NCBI GenBank assembly: GCA_016186205.1
Contig: JACPMA010000001.1
Location: 62,001-126,000 of the forward strand
Source of the DNA: Candidatus Peregrinibacteria bacterium
Lineage (GTDB): Bacteria > Patescibacteriota > Gracilibacteria > UBA1369 > UM-FILTER-53-11
Direction: 5' to 3'
Length of the DNA stretch: 64,000 bases
Within the stretch, counting starts at the first letter, position 1, and each line of letters opens with the position of its first letter. The position numbers were made by a program, and so were the translations under genes. This document shows, piece by piece, positions 55,635 to 63,891 of this stretch. A model generated the notes under the pieces. It did no database searches. It worked only from the letters and a program-made list of their open reading frames with translations, and was not told the origin of the DNA.

Positions 55635-56693
55635 TTAACCCTTCAGTCCGTATGCGTCGCGGCCGACCCTTTCGAAAATCGGTTTATTCTTAAGGTTCAA
55701 AAGAATGGTGATGCGTTTTACTTGACGTTTTTTCAGAACCTCTGTGATGATTTGTTCGCGTGCAAGAGGCCCTTTTTCTTTGAGTATTTCTGCGATGACT
55801 TCTGCGACGGTTCCATCTTCATAACCCCATTTTCTAAGCGCATAAATGCCGCGTCCGATGAGCACAAAATCCTGATCGCGGATGAGCTCGTTGTGAACCG
55901 CCTGCACGTTGATCGACTTGCGGTCAAAATGCGCTTCAGAAATGCGGTTGGCGATTTCCACATAGTGGAGCGGTTTTTGGATTTCGTTGAGAATGTAATG
56001 GATTTTGTCGCGCAGCGTCCGCGGATTGATATGCCGCCAGCTCGAAAGACCAATTCCTTTCTTAACAACTTTTATACGACGGTCGAGTTCAAGACACGAA
56101 AGGACGAATTGTTTATTCCATTTTCTTCCGGTTGTTTTTTCAAGCATTTGGAGTAGCGCTTCGATGTTTTCGGTGTCGCTCTTGCCTCCAAGGAAACGAA
56201 TGGTTCGTTCGCATGCATCTGAAATTTCCTTCCGCTCCACCGTCTTGAGCTTGAAATATGGATGACAGTTGATTGTATTCGGAACTTTTTCAAGATTCGC
56301 ATCGAGTTCGAGCGAGAGCTTGAGTGCAAAAGCATCTACAGTTTTCGGGTCGCTCATGAGCGTGAGAATGTCGCTCAAGAGTTTTTCTTCAAGCACAACT
56401 CCTTCATACTTCTGGATAACGGTTTTTCCGAATTGATTGAATTGGTGAAGCGATGTATTTACAACATTCCGGCTTAGTTTTTTGAGCGCGTTTTTCTCAA
56501 TTTGACGGATGCGCTCGCGCGTTACGCCGAATTCACGCCCTATTTTTTCCAGGGTTGCATGCGGTCTTTCGTTTAAACTGTAGCGATTTTCAATAATATG
56601 TTTTTCTTTTGGCGAGAGGAGAACGAGGAGATTGTTTACGAGTTCCTTTGCGGCCGGCAGTGTTGCCACAACCGGAGAAAGATCTTGAGTCAT
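55635..56693 (-). CDS. Regulator with sigma-70 region 4 and HARE-HTH domains
   Basis: The protein has 352 residues. The first 80 or so have LSPKEKHIIENRYSL and TLEKIGREFGVTRERIRQIE, the region 4 helix-turn-helix that recognises -35 boxes. No region 2 is present, so it cannot be a complete sigma factor. Residues about 225-350 contain two winged-helix units (LHYVEIANRISE with VQAVHNELIRD, and LAREQIITEVL), like the HARE-HTH of RNA polymerase delta subunit. The pairing suggests a polymerase-binding accessory factor. A TTGACT/TACCAT promoter lies upstream. Confidence 0.8.
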   Translation of the reverse strand: MTQDLSPVVATLPAAKELVNNLLVLLSPKEKHIIENRYSLNERPHATLEKIGREFGVTRERIRQIEKNALKKLSRNVVNTSLHQFNQFGKTVIQKYEGVVLEEKLLSDILTLMSDPKTVDAFALKLSLELDANLEKVPNTINCHPYFKLKTVERKEISDACERTIRFLGGKSDTENIEALLQMLEKTTGRKWNKQFVLSCLELDRRIKVVKKGIGLSSWRHINPRTLRDKIHYILNEIQKPLHYVEIANRISEAHFDRKSINVQAVHNELIRDQDFVLIGRGIYALRKWGYEDGTVAEVIAEILKEKGPLAREQIITEVLKKRQVKRITILLNLKNKPIFERVGRDAYGLKG

Positions 56694-56724
56694 AAAATTT
56701 TGTTGTCAAAGACTATTTAATTTC

Positions 56725-56752
56725 ATGGTACCAGTTCTTGTTACATAGTCAA
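56725..56752 (-). promoter_or_regulatory. Promoter of the sigma-like regulator
   Basis: Minus strand: TTGACT (56752-56747), a 16-base spacer and TACCAT (56730-56725). The leader to ATG 56693 is about 25 bases. Confidence 0.5.
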
Positions 56753-56858
56753 ATTCCAGTGAGCGTTTTCAAGACGATTATACAGATGGCTTCACAAAAA
56801 GGAAAACAATTGTTGTTGTTTATGACTAACAACACAAAATCATCACTATTCAACCATA

Positions 56859-57989
56859 TTATAGTAACGTTTTAGTGATGCGCTTGCTCAACTCTACGGC
56901 CGGTTGATTCTCGTAGTTCACGTTAAAAAGCGCGCCGAGGAATGCAATTTCGAGTTCAAAAAAGAAAAAGAGTTCGCCGAGCGCGGATTCGGAAATCGAC
57001 GGAAAAGAAATTTCAAGAAACGGTTTTTTTTGTTTTTCAAAAGCGCCTTTCATTCCAAGATATTCGGCATCAAAAAGTTTTTGCAGACTGAAGCGTTGGC
57101 CGGCAATTTTAAGGTTATGATGCGATTTTTCCGGCTTCAGGAAAATATAAAATTTATCATCCGGTCCGTCTAAAAAAAGCTGGAGTTGAGAATGTTGATC
57201 TTTTACGCCGATTGCTTTTAGAGGAGTTATGCCAACGCTTTTTGTTTTGCCGATGCTTTCCGCAAGAAGCTGGATGTACCAATCAACAAATGGAGACAGG
57301 GCTTCGCAATAAGCAAAAACCGGTGTGATGTTTTTTTTATTTTTGAAGTGGAGATATTGATGCGCTGCGAGGGTATAGGCTGCATTCCACGATGTTTGCC
57401 TTGCGCCTTCAAGAATTTTTTTGACTTGTACGCCGAGGAGCGCCGGCGGAAGCAATCCAACGAGAGAGAGCGCGGAAAATCTTCCAGGAATATTTTTAAG
57501 GGATGTAAGCACTGGAATTTTTTCTCGCATCGCTAATTTTCCGAGAGAGCTTTTCGGATTATCCGTGATGGCAAGAAAATTTTTACGAGACCGTATTTTT
57601 GATAAAAACAATTTTGCGAGCGAGAGAATCTCAATCGTTTCGCCGGATTTGCTGATGAGGAGAAAAAGCGTTTTCTTAGGATTAAGAAGGTCGAGTTGGC
57701 TATGCACGAAATCCGGATCGATGTTGTTCAAGTACACGATTGAATGTTTTTCGAGCGCATTCGTGATGCTTTTGGCGCCGAGGCTTGAACCGCCGATCCC
57801 GCAGACCGCAAGCGTTGTTATTCCATGCGGCAAGCGTACTGAATCCGGCAGGTCGGTATTCCATGGAAGATTTGCAAAAGGAGCATGGAGGATTTTTTTG
57901 CGATGTTCGGAAAATCCAGAAAGAATTTTTTTGAGCTTCGAGCGAAATGCGCTATTGTGTGCTGAATATCGGCAGCGGAGGGAATTCAT
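56859..57989 (-). CDS. pgi: Glucose-6-phosphate isomerase
   Basis: The protein has 376 residues, shorter than the E. coli enzyme but within the short bacterial type. Motifs are CGIGGSSLGAK, LISKSGETIE, the catalytic Glu in LLAESIGK and the C-terminal QPAVELSKRI (family: QPGVExGK). It interconverts glucose-6-P and fructose-6-P in the cytoplasm, feeding phosphoketolase. ruvA lies upstream on the same strand, 20 bases from its start. Confidence 0.9.
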   Translation of the reverse strand: MNSLRCRYSAHNSAFRSKLKKILSGFSEHRKKILHAPFANLPWNTDLPDSVRLPHGITTLAVCGIGGSSLGAKSITNALEKHSIVYLNNIDPDFVHSQLDLLNPKKTLFLLISKSGETIEILSLAKLFLSKIRSRKNFLAITDNPKSSLGKLAMREKIPVLTSLKNIPGRFSALSLVGLLPPALLGVQVKKILEGARQTSWNAAYTLAAHQYLHFKNKKNITPVFAYCEALSPFVDWYIQLLAESIGKTKSVGITPLKAIGVKDQHSQLQLFLDGPDDKFYIFLKPEKSHHNLKIAGQRFSLQKLFDAEYLGMKGAFEKQKKPFLEISFPSISESALGELFFFFELEIAFLGALFNVNYENQPAVELSKRITKTLL

Positions 57990-58009
57990 GTGAAGGAACT
58001 TAGGGAACC

Positions 58010-58579
58010 TTAAATATTTTGGAGAAAGTATTTTATAATGGCTTCTTCGTCGACGATTTCCGTCGGGACTTTTTTGAGGCCCGAAAGAACTTGATGGCGG
58101 TGATATCCGAGGGACACAAGGGCTTGGATGATATCTTCATTCGCCGCTTTTTCATCCGGGAACGCTTCTTCTTCCATGAGCTGTTCTTTCACTTTTCCTT
58201 GCAGATCGACAATTATTCTTTCAGCGGTTTTCTTGCCGATGCCGGGGATGAGCGTGAGCGCGGCAACGTCTTTTTTTGCAATGGCTTGCTGTACTTTGGC
58301 GATCGGACTGGAAAGAATCTCCAGCGCCGATTTAGGACCTACGCCGGACACAGTTAAAAGAAGTCGGAAAAATCGCCATTCCTCTTTTGTTAAAAAGCCG
58401 TAGAGGGAAATGTCGTCTTCGCGAACGTTGGTGTGAATTGAAAGTTGGATTAATTGGCCTTCTTCGATTTTTTCTAGCACCGGCCGCGGCACTGCAACAA
58501 GGTATCCGACGCCGTTGACATTAACGACGATGTTTTTTTCCTGTTTGCTTTCGACCTTTCCGTTTAGTGATGCGATCAT
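58010..58579 (-). CDS. ruvA: Holliday junction DNA helicase subunit RuvA
   Basis: The protein has 189 residues from ATG 58579 (MIASLNGKVES, the usual RuvA start). An OB-fold domain is followed by two helix-hairpin-helix motifs, TVSGVGPKSALEIL and IPGIGKKTAERIIVDL. The C-terminal domain (about 140-189, EDIIQALVSLGYH) contacts RuvB. It binds four-way junctions. The longer frame to 58612 lacks a good start. It is followed by pgi; ruvB and ruvC are not in the window. Confidence 0.93.
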   Translation of the reverse strand: MIASLNGKVESKQEKNIVVNVNGVGYLVAVPRPVLEKIEEGQLIQLSIHTNVREDDISLYGFLTKEEWRFFRLLLTVSGVGPKSALEILSSPIAKVQQAIAKKDVAALTLIPGIGKKTAERIIVDLQGKVKEQLMEEEAFPDEKAANEDIIQALVSLGYHRHQVLSGLKKVPTEIVDEEAIIKYFLQNI

Positions 58580-58712
58580 GTGGATTTTGATCAATGAGCC
58601 GCTGGAGCGCAAAAACGCTTTTTCCGGAAACTTTCATACGCTTGCGCTTTCGGCGATCTTTTTCACGAAGACGCCGCTCGAGTTCGTGCTCTATTGTATC
58701 ATGATGTTTCAT
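58521..58712 (-). CDS. Small very basic protein between the HD gene and ruvA
   Basis: The frame has 63 residues, mostly Arg, Lys and His, with MKVSGKSVFALQRLI in the middle. The ATG at 58712 overlaps the HD-gene stop as ATGA, which supports translation. The 3' end overlaps the first 59 bases of ruvA in another frame, which argues for caution. An RNA- or ribosome-binding role would suit the charge but is not shown. Confidence 0.4.
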   Translation of the reverse strand: MKHHDTIEHELERRLREKDRRKRKRMKVSGKSVFALQRLIDQNPHDRITKRKGRKQTGKKHRR

Positions 58713-59284
58713 GCCTTATTAAGGTGATCCCACCAGTCGGTGAATTGTGTTTTTTCGATCAATCGGAAAAGTTTTTTCGCAGTTTGCGTTTTGAGATATT
58801 TTGAGCCGTTATCGAGCCAACGCTTGGCGGCTTTTGCGCCGAGATCGAGATATTCTTTTGCTTGGAGAATGGTTTCGAGCAGATCTGCGTCGCGCGCCAC
58901 CAATGCCTCCGGCGTTTTTAAATCATGAAATTCATTCCACAAGGTTCGGATTCTATTTTGAAGCGGCATCGGAAGTTTTTCCGTCTGTTCTTCCATGGCG
59001 CGTTTTTCTGCTGGAAATGTTTTGAGATACCGCTGTGCAATGCGATGTGCGTCGCCGATGCGGATTTCGCCGATATCGTGCATTAGACACATGATCGCGA
59101 CTTTTTCCGGATTCGCTTTTTCCGCAATGGCAAGCGCATAACCGATTTGCGCGGCGCGGCAGGAATGTTCACCGAGCGTATCCGGATGTTTCACGCCTGC
59201 AAATTTCGTGCCGCAGTGCTCTATTTTTTTGAGCATGCCGAGCTCAAACAAGAAATGGATAAGATGTTTATCGTTCTTTGGCAT
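58709..59284 (-). CDS. HD-domain phosphohydrolase (YfbR-like 5'-nucleotidase type)
   Basis: The protein has 191 residues. Metal ligands are in GEHSCRAAQ (His), LMHDIGEI (His-Asp) and LVARDADLLE (Asp), giving the H...HD...D pattern. This family removes the 5' phosphate from deoxynucleotides or related substrates. It overlaps tgt by 17 bases at its start and the small basic ORF by 4 bases at its end. Confidence 0.8.
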   Translation of the reverse strand: MPKNDKHLIHFLFELGMLKKIEHCGTKFAGVKHPDTLGEHSCRAAQIGYALAIAEKANPEKVAIMCLMHDIGEIRIGDAHRIAQRYLKTFPAEKRAMEEQTEKLPMPLQNRIRTLWNEFHDLKTPEALVARDADLLETILQAKEYLDLGAKAAKRWLDNGSKYLKTQTAKKLFRLIEKTQFTDWWDHLNKA

Positions 59285-60383
59285 AAAATTCAGAAAGAAA
59301 TTTTTTGGAAAAAGTTTGGAAGGTTTTTGCTTCTATGGCTTTGCGGCTCTGCCGAAGCAAATCTATCAAGAAATGAAGATTGTGGATAGTGAGAAGCCTG
59401 GCCCCAAGAATTTCTTTTTCTATTATAAGATGCCGTAAATAGCTCGTTGAAAAGCGGCTGCACGCATAACATTCGCAGTCGCTTTGAATGGGTTGATCCG
59501 AAACTGAAAATTCCTTCTTCGTAATATCATGCCTGCCGTGGTTGTTCCAGAAACTTCCATGACGCGCAAGGCGCGTGGGTGCAACGCAGTCAAACATATC
59601 AACGCCGCAGGCAATGGCCGCGAGCATGTCATCCGGTTCGCCGATTCCCATAAGGTAACGCGGTTTTTCTTTAGGCAAAAGAGGACAAACCGTTTCCATA
59701 ACTTCACGCATTTGTTCCTTGGTTTCTCCGACTGCAACGCCGCCTATCGCATATCCCGGCGCGTCGAGTCCGGTGATATATCGCACTGATTCTTTTCGTA
59801 AATCCGGATAGATGGCGCCTTGTATAATCGGGAAAAGCGCCTGATCTTTTCTTTGTTTCGCTTTCAGGCTTTTGAGCGCCCATGCGTGAGTTCGTTCCAT
59901 GGCCTTTTTTGCAGCGCTTTTTTCCGCATCAGCAGGCGGACATTCATCAAAAGCCATAATAATGTCTGCACCCAGCTGTTCCTGAATCGCGATTGATTTT
60001 TCCGGCGTGAGGAGGTGGGTAGCGCCATCTAAAGGCGATTGAAATGTAACCCCTTCATCATTAATTTTACGCAGTTTGCTTAACGAAAATACCTGAAACC
60101 CGCCGCTGTCAGTGAGCATCGGGCCATCCCAGCCGATCCAGCGCTGAAGCCCTCCCATTTTTTCAACAATTTCTCCACCAGGACGGAGCATTAAATGAAA
60201 TGTATTCGCAAGGATAATTTCGCAACCGAGATTTTTGAGTTCGTCCGGCGTGAGCGTTTTTACCGAACCTTTGGTGCCGCACGGCATGAATGCAGGAGTT
60301 TCGAATGAGCCGTGAGGAGTTTGAAAAGCGCCTGTGCGGGCGGAACAATTTAGATCCGCTGCGATGATATTGAATTCAAACAT
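59268..60383 (-). CDS. tgt: tRNA-guanine transglycosylase (queuine type)
   Basis: The protein has 371 residues from ATG 60383. MPCGTKGSVKTL, the catalytic region TDSGGFQVFSL, FDECPPADA, MGIGEPDDML and the zinc ligands CECYACSRF followed by a His are the bacterial Tgt set. The enzyme swaps guanine 34 for preQ1 in tRNAs with GUN anticodons. No other queuosine genes are visible, so the base may be salvaged. The longer GTG start at 60407 lies deeper in the ABC ATPase gene and is rejected. Confidence 0.94.
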   Translation of the reverse strand: MFEFNIIAADLNCSARTGAFQTPHGSFETPAFMPCGTKGSVKTLTPDELKNLGCEIILANTFHLMLRPGGEIVEKMGGLQRWIGWDGPMLTDSGGFQVFSLSKLRKINDEGVTFQSPLDGATHLLTPEKSIAIQEQLGADIIMAFDECPPADAEKSAAKKAMERTHAWALKSLKAKQRKDQALFPIIQGAIYPDLRKESVRYITGLDAPGYAIGGVAVGETKEQMREVMETVCPLLPKEKPRYLMGIGEPDDMLAAIACGVDMFDCVAPTRLARHGSFWNNHGRHDITKKEFSVSDQPIQSDCECYACSRFSTSYLRHLIIEKEILGARLLTIHNLHFLIDLLRQSRKAIEAKTFQTFSKKFLSEFYAKER

Positions 60384-61359
60384 TTCTATTATTCTCAAAT
60401 ATTTCACTTACAATTTCTTCCATGCTCTCTTCATGAATTGAAATGTCGTCAATCGGCAGTTCTTTGAGGAGCCGAGAAGTGATTTCCGCGATTCGATCGC
60501 GCGGCACGGTGAGTTTACATGAAGTTTCGCGAAAATCGGTTACGGCGCCAAATTCTTCAATTTTCCGGCGCTCAACATTTTCATTAAAAATCATCTCAAT
60601 AGTTTTTGTGTCTGCGTACTGCGAAACGAGTTTTTGATAATCGCCGTCGTAAATGAGGCGGCCGTGGTCAATAATCATCACGCGATCGCAAAGGCGCCGA
60701 ATGTCTTCCATGTAATGAGACGTGAGAATTATGGTCGCTTTTTCAGCGCGGTTATACTCTCTTAAAAAATCCCTGATATTTTTTTGCGAAATGACATCAA
60801 GCCCGATTGTCGGTTCGTCGAGAAAGAGCACAGCCGGCTTATGCAGGAGCGCGGTCGCCAACTCGCATTTCATGCGTTCACCTAGGGATAGTTTGCGTAC
60901 AGGCGCATCAAGCAGGTTTTCGATATCAAGCAATTCCACAAGTTTATTTTTCTGTTCGTCATAAATATGATCCGGAATTTCATACACCGCCTTGTTGAAG
61001 AGGAAACTTTCTATGACAGGCAAATCCCACCACATTTGATTTTTTTGCCCCATGACAAGCGAAAACTTTTTTTGAAACTCCGGCCGTCTTTCCCACGGCG
61101 TAAATCCAAGCACGGACGCTTTTCCTTCGGTTGGATAAAGAATCCCGGAAAGCATTTTCAGAGTCGTTGTTTTGCCTGCTCCGTTTGGACCAACAAAGCC
61201 AACGAATTCTCCTTCAGCGATTGTAAACGAAATATCGTCCACTGCCGGAATCGCGACTTTCTCATCATGAAATAGGTGTTTTACTGCCGACCAAACGCCG
61301 GCAGGACGTACGCTTTTATAAAAGATTTTTTTCAAATTTTGTACGTGTATGGCGGCCAT
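60376..61359 (-). CDS. ABC-2 exporter ATP-binding protein
   Basis: The protein has 327 residues. Walker A is GPNGAGKTTT, the Q-loop is in LVMGQKNQMWWDLPV, the signature is LSLGERMK and Walker B is VLFLDEPTIGLD, with switch His in TSHYMEDI. The long C-terminal extension (about 240-327) fits the NatA/COG4586 group. It powers the two permeases encoded next upstream (4-base gap). The substrate is unknown; such systems export drugs, lipids or polysaccharides. Confidence 0.92.
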   Translation of the reverse strand: MAAIHVQNLKKIFYKSVRPAGVWSAVKHLFHDEKVAIPAVDDISFTIAEGEFVGFVGPNGAGKTTTLKMLSGILYPTEGKASVLGFTPWERRPEFQKKFSLVMGQKNQMWWDLPVIESFLFNKAVYEIPDHIYDEQKNKLVELLDIENLLDAPVRKLSLGERMKCELATALLHKPAVLFLDEPTIGLDVISQKNIRDFLREYNRAEKATIILTSHYMEDIRRLCDRVMIIDHGRLIYDGDYQKLVSQYADTKTIEMIFNENVERRKIEEFGAVTDFRETSCKLTVPRDRIAEITSRLLKELPIDDISIHEESMEEIVSEIFENNRNV

Positions 61360-61363
61360 AATG

Positions 61364-62146
61364 TTAATTTGCGGATGAATATTTTTTCAAACCGGCGTGC
61401 CAGAAAAATCGGCTGATAATGGAAAAAACCAGCGTCATAGTGAGAAGAAGGAGCGCAAGATGCTGGTTATCAAATTGAAGCGCAACTTCAGCAGGCACTG
61501 AAGCGATGAGCGCGAGCGGAATCCCAAATGTAAGAATTTTTCCAATAAGATGGCGGTAAATTTGCCGAGGATAGCGGGAAAGCTGTGAGACATTAAAGAT
61601 TAGGACGTTGAAGGTTTCGTTGCGTTCAATCCAAAATGTCAGCGTGGCTATGATACAGAGAATATTGAAATAGAGCACGATCGAAGCGGCAGTTAAAGCG
61701 AGCCCGGCTAAAAAAAATGTTGCAGAGAGAGGTTCATTAAGGTTGTGGACGGCATAGATTATCATGGCAATGGTCGGCAGAAAGCTTGCAGCATGATCAA
61801 AGCGAATTTCCCAAAAAAACGATAGGAGCCGGAGAGGCGCCGGTTTCACGATTTTGAAATCGAGCTCGCCCTGACGGACAGTAAGCCCGAAATCCTCAAA
61901 ATTATCTTTAAAGAAAATGTCGCTTGCGTTTTGAACGAGGTAATAAAAACTCATAACGAGCATAACTTGGCCTTTATTCCATCCTGCAAGCGTTGAGGTG
62001 TGGTAGAAAATTACTTCAATAAGAGTGAAATAGGCGAGCACCCACATGCTCATCAAAATGAGCGAAATAAAAAAACTCGCACGATAGACGAGCAATTTTT
62101 TTAGATTCAGTTCGCAGAGCTTGAGGAAAATTTTGAGTGTTTTCAT
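61364..62146 (-). CDS. ABC-2 type permease subunit 2
   Basis: The protein has 260 residues with six membrane helices, starting LKIFLKLCELNLKKLLVYRA. VKPAPLRLL before the third helix and the general layout match the COG3694/ABC2_membrane_6 family, which pairs with a second permease and a NatA-like ATPase. The neighbours on both sides complete such a three-gene exporter. Two short palindromes (AGGCTATAGCCT and a GGCC...GGCC one) lie in the 28-base gap before it. Confidence 0.85.
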   Translation of the reverse strand: MKTLKIFLKLCELNLKKLLVYRASFFISLILMSMWVLAYFTLIEVIFYHTSTLAGWNKGQVMLVMSFYYLVQNASDIFFKDNFEDFGLTVRQGELDFKIVKPAPLRLLSFFWEIRFDHAASFLPTIAMIIYAVHNLNEPLSATFFLAGLALTAASIVLYFNILCIIATLTFWIERNETFNVLIFNVSQLSRYPRQIYRHLIGKILTFGIPLALIASVPAEVALQFDNQHLALLLLTMTLVFSIISRFFWHAGLKKYSSAN

Positions 62147-62174
62147 GGAGGCTTCGACAGGCTATAGCCTGACA

Positions 62175-62966
62175 TTATCGGCCTATGGCCTCAAATTTTT
62201 TCACGCCGCGCCGATATATGAACCAGACAAATGCTAGCAAAATGATTACCGATCCCCACTGATGGAAAAATCCTTTGAGGAGCGATCCGGTGAGCTCTGG
62301 GCTTTGAAAAATCTTCGCTGGGAAATAAAAGACGTATGGAAATGGAAGCCAAAGAAAAATACGAAGAATTTTTTCAGGGAAGAGATCGACTGGAAAAATC
62401 ATTCCCGAAAAAATCGTGAGGATGCCGAAATAAATGAACATGAATCTTGTTGAGCTTGTAACCCAGAAGGCCGAGAGTGCGAGAATTGCAACCGCGCCGA
62501 AATTGATGAGATAAGCGCCGATCATAGCTATGACTCCGAAGAAAAGTTTGCCAAAAGTCACTTGTATTCCGCCGGAAACAAAAAAGAGGAGACTTCCAAA
62601 AATGGCGATGCCGATGATGGTTCGGAAGAGATTTTTGCTCATTTCGTGCACGAGCCGAAAAAAGAGATAATTGACCGGCTTCAAAAGAAAATTTGCAAAA
62701 TTTCCGCGATAGATATCATGGGCGATGTCGAATCCGACGCGGGAAAAAATAAAGCTCGAAATGATTTGTACAAGAAAAAGATAAACGAGCATGCTTTGAA
62801 AATTATAGGCGCCGATGGTGCCGCCGCGTGATTCGGTCACCGCAAGCCAAAGGAAAATGGCGATGAAGAGCCGGATGCCCCAGCTCAATATGCTCACGAA
62901 GAATTCGGTGCGATAAGCGATGGCATCGAGCCAGCCGAGGCGGAGGATTGAGAGGTATTTTCGCAT
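62175..62966 (-). CDS. ABC-2 type permease subunit 1
   Basis: The protein has 263 residues and six membrane helices. The N-terminus reads YLSILRLGWLDAIAYRTEF, with the motif FLLKPVNYLFFRLVHE in the middle. It is homologous in layout to the next permease (COG4587-like). It starts 4 bases after the gshB stop, so gshB, the exporter genes and tgt appear to be in one long unit. Confidence 0.85.
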   Translation of the reverse strand: MRKYLSILRLGWLDAIAYRTEFFVSILSWGIRLFIAIFLWLAVTESRGGTIGAYNFQSMLVYLFLVQIISSFIFSRVGFDIAHDIYRGNFANFLLKPVNYLFFRLVHEMSKNLFRTIIGIAIFGSLLFFVSGGIQVTFGKLFFGVIAMIGAYLINFGAVAILALSAFWVTSSTRFMFIYFGILTIFSGMIFPVDLFPEKILRIFLWLPFPYVFYFPAKIFQSPELTGSLLKGFFHQWGSVIILLAFVWFIYRRGVKKFEAIGR

Positions 62967-62970
62967 GGGT

Positions 62971-63879
62971 TTATTGAGACTTTTTTTCTAAAAAATCTAA
63001 CACTTTTTTCTCTAAATGGGCTTTTTCGTGTTCGTTGATCTTTACCAGCCCCGTCGGGCTCGTGACATTGATTTCAGTTACAAAACCGCCGATCAAATCA
63101 ATGCCTGCAAAGTAAATGCCTTGAGCAAGAAGTGTTTTAGCCACCGTTTCGCAAATGCGGCGTTCTTTTGTGGTAAGTCTTGTTCTGTGTGAACTGCCTC
63201 CAGCAGAAATATTGCTTCTGTGATCGCTCGGATGCGCCACTCGATTTTGCTGTCCGAGAATTTTTCCATTCAATATAAGCACGCGTTTGTCTCCAAGCCG
63301 CACTGCCGGCAAATACCGCTGCGCCATAAGATAGCGGGTTTCTTTACGTGTGAGCATTTCGAGTAAAGCATTGCGGTTTTTGTCGCCTTGCTCCAGGATA
63401 ATGATTTCTTCGCCTGCAAAACCTTCAAGCGGTTTGAGCACGATTTTTTTATGTTTTTTAAGGAATGCGATGAAATCTTCATATCGTTTGCTCACGATTG
63501 AAGGCGGAATGAGATCTGGAAATTGAAGAATGCCCAGCTTTTCATTGAAATTCCGGAGCGCGGCCGGATGATTGAGAATAAAGGTTTTTTTCGGATCCAC
63601 AAGCGAGAGCATGGAAGTTGCGGCAATATAATCAATGGAGAACGGCGGGTCTTTTCGCATGAAGATGATTTGGAAATTTGCAAGCTGCCATTCGCGCGTT
63701 TGAGCGCCCGAGAATTTTTCGGCTTTGCAAAACGGAACATGATGTTTCAAAAAGAGATCTTTTAGCGTAGCTGTCCAAACACCATAACCTCGCCGTTTAG
63801 CCTCGGCCATAATAATAAAAGTCGTGTCTGTTTCGAGGTGGAGTGTTTCGAGCGGATCGATAATGAAGAGAATATTCAT
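62971..63879 (-). CDS. gshB: Prokaryotic glutathione synthetase-like ATP-grasp enzyme
   Basis: The protein has 302 residues from ATG 63879. The N-terminus MNILFIIDPLETLHLETDTT matches GshB (family: MKIAFIMDPLE). RKDPPF, the ATP-grasp KPLEGFAGEEI, a Gly/Ser-rich loop SAGGSSHRT and TEINVTSPTG follow. GshB joins gamma-glutamylcysteine and glycine. The first glutathione enzyme (GshA) is not recognised in the window; a different Glu/Cys-type substrate is possible. Glutathione genes are rare in CPR. Confidence 0.85.
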   Translation of the reverse strand: MNILFIIDPLETLHLETDTTFIIMAEAKRRGYGVWTATLKDLFLKHHVPFCKAEKFSGAQTREWQLANFQIIFMRKDPPFSIDYIAATSMLSLVDPKKTFILNHPAALRNFNEKLGILQFPDLIPPSIVSKRYEDFIAFLKKHKKIVLKPLEGFAGEEIIILEQGDKNRNALLEMLTRKETRYLMAQRYLPAVRLGDKRVLILNGKILGQQNRVAHPSDHRSNISAGGSSHRTRLTTKERRICETVAKTLLAQGIYFAGIDLIGGFVTEINVTSPTGLVKINEHEKAHLEKKVLDFLEKKSQ

Positions 63880-63891
63880 AGAAAACAAAAT

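Noticed and set aside
55635-56693. A full alternative sigma factor
   Set aside because: Region 2, needed to melt the -10 and bind core polymerase, is missing.
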